Shown: one piece after another, positions 6,202 to 11,665 of the stretch
How positions within the stretch are numbered: the stretch's first letter is position 1
Layout of the letters: each line of letters starts with the position of its first letter
Assembly: GCA_009779455.1 (NCBI GenBank)
Contig: WREG01000039.1
Span: forward strand, 1 to 11,665
Reading direction: 5' to 3'
Source of the DNA: Oscillospiraceae bacterium
Lineage (GTDB): Bacteria; Bacillota; Clostridia; Oscillospirales; Acutalibacteraceae
DNA: 11,665 nucleotides
The notes under the pieces: model-generated
Seen by the model: only the letters and a program-made list of their open reading frames with translations
Told to the model about the DNA's origin: nothing
The model's database searches: none
Translations under genes and position numbers: made by a program

Positions 6202-8306
6202 TTTTCCGCTCGAAAATCAGAATACTTGCCGCCGTTATATCGATCGGCGCGGTTTTGCTTGTATTTATAGCGAGGCTGTTTGACGTACAGATAATAAACG
6301 GCGCCGTTTACGCCGCGTCGCTTCAAAATACGGATGAATACACCGTTCCGATAGAAGCGGCGAGGGGATCCGTCCTGGACAGGAACGGCAACCCGCTGGC
6401 GGTTAGCAGGCCGGGCAATGCCGTTGTTTTCGACGCCGTTTTTTTCCCGCCCGCCGCTGAAACGGAACGCAGGAATGAAATAATAGCGGATTTGGTATCT
6501 CTTTTGGAAAAAAATGATGAAAAATGGGACGACAGCCTTCCATTGAAGAGCGACGGCGACGGGAACCTATATTTTGAGGACGGCAGGGACGCGGACATAT
6601 CGTATTTAAAATCACAGGGTTTTTTAAATTTAAATTCTTACGCCACGGCGTTAAACTGCTATGACGCCCTTGTTGAAAAATTTTCGCTTGAAGATTATGA
6701 AGCCCCGTCCGCGCTTAAAATATCCTCCGTCTATTTCGGGATGGGAAAGGCGGCCTTTTCAAAAATAAATTCCTACTTATTCGCGCGGAACGTATCGATT
6801 GAGACTATCGTGTCAATAAAAGAACGCAGCGATAAATTCGAGGGCGTTGAAATTAAAACGGTTCCCGTGCGCGAATACGAGAACGATAAAATCGCGCCGC
6901 ATATTTTAGGGGTCGTCGGCCCCATATCGGAAAGCGTCTATAACGAAAAAAGAGACGAGCTGGCGCAGATTGTTGACAACCCGGATATTTCCCCCGCTGA
7001 AAAAGAAAAAGCTTCGGCCCTTGCCTATAAAATTACGGATCAAATGGGGAAAAGCGGGATAGAAAGCGCTTTTGAGGATTATTTAAGAGGGGTTCCCGGG
7101 TATAAAAAAATATCTGTAGGCCCCGACGGCAATGTAACCGGCGAAAAAGTTGCGCCGCCGGTAACGGGCGATACCGTCATCCTTACTATAGATAAAGATT
7201 TGCAGGAGGTCGTACAGAACGCCCTTGAAAAGCGCGTTCGGGAGCTTTCCGTAAATTCATACCTCCCGGCGGCCGGCGCGGCAGTGGTCATGGACGTAAA
7301 CAACGGCGATATCCTCGCCGCAGCTTCCTACCCCTCTTATTCTATAAGCGAATATTACAGCGAATACGACAAGCTTGCCGGGGCCTCGGGCTCGCCGCTT
7401 TGGAACAGGGCGTTTTCAAGCGTTTACGAGCCGGGTTCGACTATGAAGCTAAGCGTGGCGCTGGCAGCGCTCGAAGAAGGACCCGAAGGCGGCATCGGCT
7501 ACGACACCCATTTATTGTGCGAAGGGAAATATGAATGTTTAGGCCAGACATTCAGCTGTTTGGGCACACACGGTTATGTAAATATAGTTACGGCCATTGA
7601 AAAATCATGCAACATATTTTTCTATAAGACGGCTGAAAAGCTGGGCATCACAAAGATGAACACATACGCCTCTATGCTGGGGCTGGGTTCGAAAACGGGC
7701 GTTGATCTGCCGGAAGCCGAAGGGATACTCGCGGGCATTGCCTACAGGTCGTCACAAGGGAAGAAATGGCTGCCCGGGGATACGTTTCAGGCGGCCATAG
7801 GTCAGTCGGACAACCTTTTTACACCGCTGCAATTATGCAATTACTGCGCCACAATAGCCAACGGCGGCACGCGTTACGTCCCCCATATCGTAAAAAGCGT
7901 AAAATCGCCCGATTCAAACGAGGTCAAGCTTCAAAACAGCCCTCAGGTAGCCGTGAACACAAACATATCGGAATCTTCGCTCGACATAGTGCGGCAGGGT
8001 ATGCTTGCCGTTGCCGTTTCGGGGACCTGCCGGACCGCTTTCAGCGATTTAAATGTAAAAGCGGGCGCGAAATCCGGAACGTCACAGACCGTTAAAATTA
8101 TAAACGGGAACCCGGTGAAGGGCAACAACGGTTTTGTCGTAAGCTACGCCCCCTTTGACAACCCCCGCATAGCCGTGGCGGTAGTTGTCGAAAACGTGGA
8201 CAGCGGCTCGGCGACCGCGAACATAGCCGCCGAGATATATAAATATTTTTTCAGCAAGCCCGACGGCATTCAAATGGCGCAGTCGGCTAATAAACTTCTT
8301 AAGTAA
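6198..8306 (+). CDS. mrdA: Class B penicillin-binding protein 2 (elongasome transpeptidase)
   Basis: Peptidoglycan DD-transpeptidase of 702 residues with one N-terminal membrane anchor (about residues 8-27). The pedestal domain opens with ARGSVLDRNGNPLA (R56-G-S-V-L-D61-R), the class B signature. The catalytic domain has SxxK as S414-T-M-K417, SxN as S470-C-N472, and KSGT as K625-S-G-T628; KSG is a normal variant of KTG. All active-site residues are intact. No PASTA domain follows, which argues for the PBP2/MrdA elongation role rather than the SpoVD or PBP2x type. The start is fixed by AGGAGA (6184-6189) and the 4-nt overlap with mreD. Its usual partner, the SEDS glycosyltransferase RodA, is not in this window. 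Confidence 0.93.
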   Translation: MIFRSKIRILAAVISIGAVLLVFIARLFDVQIINGAVYAASLQNTDEYTVPIEAARGSVLDRNGNPLAVSRPGNAVVFDAVFFPPAAETERRNEIIADLVSLLEKNDEKWDDSLPLKSDGDGNLYFEDGRDADISYLKSQGFLNLNSYATALNCYDALVEKFSLEDYEAPSALKISSVYFGMGKAAFSKINSYLFARNVSIETIVSIKERSDKFEGVEIKTVPVREYENDKIAPHILGVVGPISESVYNEKRDELAQIVDNPDISPAEKEKASALAYKITDQMGKSGIESAFEDYLRGVPGYKKISVGPDGNVTGEKVAPPVTGDTVILTIDKDLQEVVQNALEKRVRELSVNSYLPAAGAAVVMDVNNGDILAAASYPSYSISEYYSEYDKLAGASGSPLWNRAFSSVYEPGSTMKLSVALAALEEGPEGGIGYDTHLLCEGKYECLGQTFSCLGTHGYVNIVTAIEKSCNIFFYKTAEKLGITKMNTYASMLGLGSKTGVDLPEAEGILAGIAYRSSQGKKWLPGDTFQAAIGQSDNLFTPLQLCNYCATIANGGTRYVPHIVKSVKSPDSNEVKLQNSPQVAVNTNISESSLDIVRQGMLAVAVSGTCRTAFSDLNVKAGAKSGTSQTVKIINGNPVKGNNGFVVSYAPFDNPRIAVAVVVENVDSGSATANIAAEIYKYFFSKPDGIQMAQSANKLLK

Positions 8307-8318
8307 GCAGGTGCAATT

Positions 8319-9044
8319 ATGGCCAATAAAATAATATTCGCGTCAGGCAAAGGCGGGGTCGGGAAGTCCACGCTTACCGCTTTTATCGGTACTGCCCTAA
8401 CGGCAAGGGGGCGGAGGGTTCTGCTTATCGACGCCGACACGGGCCTCGGCGCGCTGGATCTGTTGCTGAACGCCGGAGGGAACAGCATATATAATTGGCT
8501 CGACGTGATAAAAGGGGTTATACCGCCCGCGTCCGCGCCCGTGCCGGCGGGGGACAACCTATATTTAATGACCGCCCCGGGCATAATAGATATGGATATA
8601 TCCGTGAGCGCCGTAAGGGCTTTGGTATCGTTTTATGAAAACAACTTCGATTATATTTTGACCGACGCCCCTGCGGGCCTGGGCAAAGGGGTTGAAACGG
8701 CGGCGGCTTTCGCGGACAGGGCCGTTATTGTCGCAACGGCGGACAATATATCCGTAAGGGGCGGCTTCGCGGTAAACGAAAAATTAGATTCATTGGGGAT
8801 AAAAGAATCCCGGCTCATAATAAACAGGTTTCAAAAAAGCGCGGTTTCCGGCAATAAGCTTTTGAATATTGATAACGTTATAGACAAAACAAGGGTGCAG
8901 CTTATAGGCATTATACCCGAAGAAGCGGAGGTCAAATACGGCAGCGTTATCATGAAACCCCCGAAAGCGAACGGGAAATTCATGAAAGCCGTAGGGCGGA
9001 TAGCCGGGCGCGTGGAAGGCGAAAATATACCTTTGCAAATATGA
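8319..9044 (+). CDS. MinD-like ParA/MRP-family ATPase lacking the membrane-targeting helix
   Basis: A 241-residue deviant-Walker-A ATPase: SGKGGVGKST (residues 9-18), DADTGLGALDLLL (38-50) matching the switch I region of MinD, DAPAG (116-120) as switch II, and LIINRF later. Alignment by eye follows MinD up to GRVEGENIPLQI and then stops. MinD proteins normally continue for about 15-25 residues to an amphipathic helix that binds membrane; that part is missing and the length is short. It starts 12 nt after the PBP stop with AGGTG (8309-8313) as ribosome site, so it belongs to the cell-shape operon. No minC or minE is adjacent. It may be a cytosolic MinD derivative, or it may be held at the membrane by a partner. 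The family is sure; whether to call it minD is not. Confidence 0.85.
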   Translation: MANKIIFASGKGGVGKSTLTAFIGTALTARGRRVLLIDADTGLGALDLLLNAGGNSIYNWLDVIKGVIPPASAPVPAGDNLYLMTAPGIIDMDISVSAVRALVSFYENNFDYILTDAPAGLGKGVETAAAFADRAVIVATADNISVRGGFAVNEKLDSLGIKESRLIINRFQKSAVSGNKLLNIDNVIDKTRVQLIGIIPEEAEVKYGSVIMKPPKANGKFMKAVGRIAGRVEGENIPLQI

Positions 9045-9075
9045 AAATTTTATTTTTATATTTGCTGAAAAATTG

Positions 9076-9104
9076 TTGATATTTATTTTGCATCATGTTA
9101 CAAT
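9076..9104 (+). promoter_or_regulatory. Extended -10 promoter upstream of the mgsA-like gene
   Basis: TTGATA (9076-9081), a 17-bp spacer and TACAAT (9099-9104), with TG at 9096-9097 forming an extended -10 (TGTTACAAT). Transcription would start near 9111, giving a leader of about 80 nt. This separates the mgsA-like gene and probably hisS from the cell-shape operon. Confidence 0.7.
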
Positions 9105-9191
9105 GTGCTATATTTAAAATATTAATTGCTTCGGCATTTTCACGAATTATAAAAAAAGAAGGTTTCTCTTTATTGAAAGGATTGTTTTAAA

Positions 9192-9593
9192 ATGAATATA
9201 GCTATAATTGCACAGGGGTCAAAAAAAGAATTGATGACACAGCTCTGCATAGCTTATTGCGGCGTGCTAAGCCGGCATAAAATATGCGCGACAGGTGTCA
9301 CGGGGAAGCTGGCAGCAGAGGCCACAGGCCTTGAAATACAATGCTTTTTGAGCGGCGAACAGGGCGGCGACCAGCAGATAGCGTCAAGGATAACCTGCAA
9401 TGAGATAGATATGGTCATCTTTTTCCGCGACCCCATATTGCAAAAACCGCAAAAACCCGAAAAAAACGACATTCTCCGCCTCTGCGACCTCTATAATGTC
9501 CCCGTGGCGACAAATATAGCCACAGCCGAGGTGCTTATACACGGGCTTGAAAGAGGGGACCTGGACTGGCGGGACATAGTCAACCCGAAATAA
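9192..9593 (+). CDS. Methylglyoxal synthase-like protein with altered active site
   Basis: A 133-residue protein of the methylglyoxal synthase (MgsA) fold, alignable end to end with bacillar MgsA. The phosphate-binding parts are present: K12, ATGVTGK (33-39), LSGEQGGDQQ (53-62) with the catalytic Asp as D60, and FFRDP (77-81). MgsA makes methylglyoxal from dihydroxyacetone phosphate. Several positions held to be essential in E. coli MgsA differ: His19-Asp20 becomes Q8-G9, His98 becomes Q87, and Asp101 becomes E90 (region QKPQKPEKND instead of the usual PHxPD). The Gly-Pro of the usual LSGP motif is Gly-Glu. The protein is therefore perhaps inactive or has changed chemistry. The start lies 8 nt after a weak AAAGGA site, and the gene has its own promoter. 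The frame is intact with normal codon use, so it is not an ordinary pseudogene. Confidence 0.85.
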   Translation: MNIAIIAQGSKKELMTQLCIAYCGVLSRHKICATGVTGKLAAEATGLEIQCFLSGEQGGDQQIASRITCNEIDMVIFFRDPILQKPQKPEKNDILRLCDLYNVPVATNIATAEVLIHGLERGDLDWRDIVNPK

Positions 9594-9618
9594 ATTTCAC
9601 AAATGAAGGGGATTAGAA

Positions 9619-10983
9619 ATGTCGTTAATTACAAAGGCTGTGCGGGGGACAACGGACGTGCTTCCCCGCGACAGCTTTAAAAATAAATATATCGAGGATG
9701 CGCTTTCGGAAATCGCGGAAAAATTCGGTTTCCGTCTTATCCGCACACCCGTATTCGAACACACGGAGCTTTGCTCGCGCTCGACGGGCGAAGAAACGGA
9801 TATCGTTCAAAAAGAAATGTACACCTTCAACGATAAAGGCGGCCGCTCGCTGACCCTCCGCCCGGAGGGCACGGCCGGCGTAGCCCGGGCGTTTCTTGAA
9901 CACGGCCTTTTTAATGAGGCGCTGCCGCAAAAATATTATTATATATCCCCCTGCTACCGCTACGAAAAGCCTCAGGCGGGCCGTTTCAGGGAGTTTTACC
10001 AGTTCGGCGTCGAGAGCTTCGGTTCGCCTTATCCCGACGCGGATGTTGAGATAATAATGACGGCCCTGCACTTTTTTGAATTTTTATGTGCGGAAAATAT
10101 ACGCCTTGAAGTAAATTCCATCGGCTGCCCCGAATGCCGCAAAACATATCACGACGCGCTGTATGGTTATTTTGATAAAAACAGCGCCAAGCTTTGCGCC
10201 ACCTGCCTTGACAGGCTCGACAGGAACCCCATGCGGATACTGGACTGCAAAAACCCGGAATGCGGGGATTTGTGCAGGGGCGCCCCGGTCGTTTTGGATT
10301 ATATCTGCGGCGGGTGCAGGGAGCATTTCGAAGGCGTTCTGGAGGGCCTTGAAAACCTCGGCGCCGATTTTACCGTAAACCCGAAAATAGTGAGGGGCCT
10401 CGACTATTACACCCGTACGGTCTTTGAATTTATAAGCGGCGAGCTGGGCGCACAGGCCGTGGTATGCGGCGGCGGACGGTATGACCGCCTCATTGAAGAG
10501 CTGGGCGGCTCCCCGATGCCCGCCTGCGGCTTCGGTTTGGGGCTCGCAAGGCTTCAGATGATTTTAGATGCGCAGAACGCACCCATGCCGGATCCCCCTG
10601 TCACATCGCTCTTTATTATTTCGGCGGACGGCGAAGGGTTTTCGCTGGCGCCTGAAATGTGCGACGAATTAAGGTCGATGGGCGTTTCCGCCGAATACGA
10701 TATATGCAGGCGCTCCGTAAAAGCCCAGATGAAATACGCCGACAAGATAAACGCCGATTATACCGCTGTTGTCGGCGGGAAAGAAATACGGAGCCGTATC
10801 ATCAACGTTAAAAACATGGGATCCGGCAAGCAGTACGAGATGGAGCTGGAAACCTTCTCGGACGAATTCGGAACCCTTGTGGTGCGGGATACCATGCAAA
10901 TGCTTGAGGACAGCATAGCGAAAGAAGAATTCCCGGCGAACCTTACGCTTTTGGACGGCGGTAAAGGTAAAAAAGACAAATAA
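9619..10983 (+). CDS. hisS: Histidyl-tRNA synthetase
   Basis: Class II aminoacyl-tRNA synthetase of 454 residues that charges tRNA-His. RGTTDVLPRD near the N-terminus, LRPEGTAG (80-87), motif 2 around PCYRYEKPQAGRFREFYQFG (111-130), the HisA motif RGLDYYTRTVFEF (259-271), and motif 3 with GGGRYD (284-289) and GFGLGLARL (304-312) are all present. The anticodon-binding domain fills the last 120 residues. The insertion domain holds many cysteines (C170/C173, C193/C196, C210/C215, C230/C233) in a pattern common to clostridial HisRS and possibly metal-binding. The ribosome site AAGGGGA (9606-9612) fixes the start. The gene lies 25 nt after the mgsA-like gene, which suggests cotranscription. The tail GGKGKKDK is basic and probably disordered. 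Confidence 0.97.
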   Translation: MSLITKAVRGTTDVLPRDSFKNKYIEDALSEIAEKFGFRLIRTPVFEHTELCSRSTGEETDIVQKEMYTFNDKGGRSLTLRPEGTAGVARAFLEHGLFNEALPQKYYYISPCYRYEKPQAGRFREFYQFGVESFGSPYPDADVEIIMTALHFFEFLCAENIRLEVNSIGCPECRKTYHDALYGYFDKNSAKLCATCLDRLDRNPMRILDCKNPECGDLCRGAPVVLDYICGGCREHFEGVLEGLENLGADFTVNPKIVRGLDYYTRTVFEFISGELGAQAVVCGGGRYDRLIEELGGSPMPACGFGLGLARLQMILDAQNAPMPDPPVTSLFIISADGEGFSLAPEMCDELRSMGVSAEYDICRRSVKAQMKYADKINADYTAVVGGKEIRSRIINVKNMGSGKQYEMELETFSDEFGTLVVRDTMQMLEDSIAKEEFPANLTLLDGGKGKKDK

Positions 10984-11003
10984 AGCGGGTTTAGCTTTTA
11001 AAT

Positions 11004-11067
11004 AATGCAGAATGTAAAATGTAAGATGTAAAGTTATTTGTATCTTCATTTTACATTTTACATTTTA
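11004..11067 (+). repeat. Heptamer repeat array D arranged as an inverted hairpin
   Basis: The left arm has four 7-bp units (AATGCAG, AATGTAA, AATGTAA, GATGTAA; 11004-11031) and the right arm has three exact units of CATTTTA (11047-11067). The arms pair over 18 positions (11011-11028 with 11047-11064, including one G-T wobble) around an 18-nt loop. It fills most of the hisS-aspS spacer. There is no GC-rich stem or T tract, so it does not look like a standard terminator. The stem would end about 10 nt before the aspS ribosome site. Confidence 0.75.
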
Positions 11068-11093
11068 AATTTATTTAAAGAGGTCAAAATATT

Positions 11094-11665
11094 ATGGATT
11101 TGTTATCAAAACTCAAACGCACTCATTATTGCGGAGAAATAAATATAACGGATGCAGGCAAAAACGCAACTGTTTTCGGCTGGGTTCAGCGCCGACGCGC
11201 TTTGGGCGGCCTTGTTTTTATAGATTTGCGTGACCGCACGGGGATCGTCCAGGCGGCTCTTGACGGCAAAACCCCTTCCGAACTGTTTGAAAAAGCGGAG
11301 TCGGTCAAAAGCGAATATGTTCTCGCTGTAACGGGCATTGTGCGGGAGCGCTCATCGAAAAATATGCAGATAGCGACGGGGGAAGTTGAAATTGAGGTTT
11401 CGGAACTGCTTATACTTAATAAAAGCGAGACCCCGCCCTTTGAGATAACAGATAATTGCAATACAGCAGAGACGGCAAGGCTTAAACACAGATATCTTGA
11501 TTTAAGGCGGCCGGTTTTGCAAAAAAACATCCTTTTACGCAACAAAATAAACAAAATCACCCGCGATTATTTTTATGACAACGGGTTTATTGAGATAGAA
11601 ACGCCCATCCTTATAAAATCCACCCCGGAAGGGGCGCGGGATTTCCTTGTGCCCAGCCGCATCCA
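11094..11665 (+). CDS. aspS: Aspartyl-tRNA synthetase, N-terminal part (partial at right edge)
   Basis: The first 190 residues of bacterial-type AspRS. The N-terminal OB-fold anticodon-binding domain reads HYCGEI, then FGWVQRRRALGGLVFIDLRD (28-47) and SEYVLAVTG (73-81). The connection LKHRYLDLRRP (130-140) leads to motif 1 (GFIEIETPIL, 164-173) and STPEGARDFLVPSRI, where the window ends. The catalytic motifs 2 and 3 lie beyond the edge. The start ATG follows AAAGAGGT (11077-11084). Its position directly after hisS is common in Bacillota. Whether it charges only Asp or also Asn tRNA cannot be judged from this part. Confidence 0.96.
   Translation, partial: MDLLSKLKRTHYCGEINITDAGKNATVFGWVQRRRALGGLVFIDLRDRTGIVQAALDGKTPSELFEKAESVKSEYVLAVTGIVRERSSKNMQIATGEVEIEVSELLILNKSETPPFEITDNCNTAETARLKHRYLDLRRPVLQKNILLRNKINKITRDYFYDNGFIEIETPILIKSTPEGARDFLVPSRI

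Noticed and set aside
7766..8095. 109-codon plus-strand frame inside the PBP gene
   Set aside because: It is an alternative frame of the transpeptidase domain, which has intact SxxK, SxN and KSG motifs in the main frame.
10981..11000. AAAGC/GCTTT hairpin after hisS as a Rho-independent terminator
   Set aside because: Five A/T-rich pairs with a 7-nt loop and no real T run; too weak.
10669..11049. 126-codon minus-strand open frame over the hisS end and spacer
   Set aside because: Antisense to hisS and running through the heptamer hairpin; no recognisable protein features.
1956..11067. CRISPR array explanation for the short repeats
   Set aside because: Units are 7 bp, contiguous without spacers and different at each locus; no cas genes are present.

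Overview
This window looks like the chromosome of an uncultured, Gram-positive-type member of the Clostridia (Bacillota). Several things point that way: a TTG-started RNase Y behind a strong AGGAGG site; a HisRS with the Cys-rich insertion typical of Clostridia; a class B PBP, MinD-like and MgsA-like genes following mreBCD, as in clostridial cell-shape operons; an ECF-type S component; and hisS followed by aspS. Coding sequence is of middling GC and makes heavy use of ATA (Ile) and AGG (Arg). The intergenic spacers are AT-rich. Species-level placement is not possible from sequence reading alone.

Layout. Bases 1-845 (minus strand) hold the N-terminal part of RNase Y (rny), which runs off the left edge. 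It is divergent from a plus-strand series that begins with a HAD-family phosphatase (1107-1904) behind a near-consensus promoter. This is followed by a deoxyhypusine-synthase-like protein of unknown substrate (1992-2960) and an ECF transporter S component (3059-3700). After a palindromic repeat element comes the cell-shape block mreB-mreC-mreD-class B PBP (3825-8306), tightly packed with gaps of 5 and 8 nt and one ATGA overlap, and then a MinD-like ATPase (8319-9044). A separate promoter (9076-9104) drives an mgsA-like gene (9192-9593), followed by hisS (9619-10983) and the 5' part of aspS (11094 to the right edge).

How the genes fit together. MreB filaments, MreC and MreD organise sidewall peptidoglycan synthesis and the PBP supplies the transpeptidase. 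In many Clostridia the same operon continues minC-minD-minE-rodA-mgsA. Here only a MinD-like protein lacking the usual C-terminal membrane-targeting helix remains, and the MgsA-like protein has substitutions at several catalytic positions. The tail of the operon therefore looks reduced or repurposed. hisS and aspS are housekeeping synthetases.

The less ordinary content is: (i) the HAD plus DHS-like gene pair, a plausible uncharacterised enzyme pair; (ii) the stripped MinD and the MgsA pseudoenzyme candidate; (iii) short arrays of locus-specific 7-bp repeats in four intergenic spacers, one of which supplies the stop codon of the preceding gene and one of which is arranged as an inverted hairpin; (iv) a REP-like palindrome with competing pairing arms just upstream of mreB. 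No CRISPR array, tRNA, rRNA, insertion sequence or prophage gene is visible.
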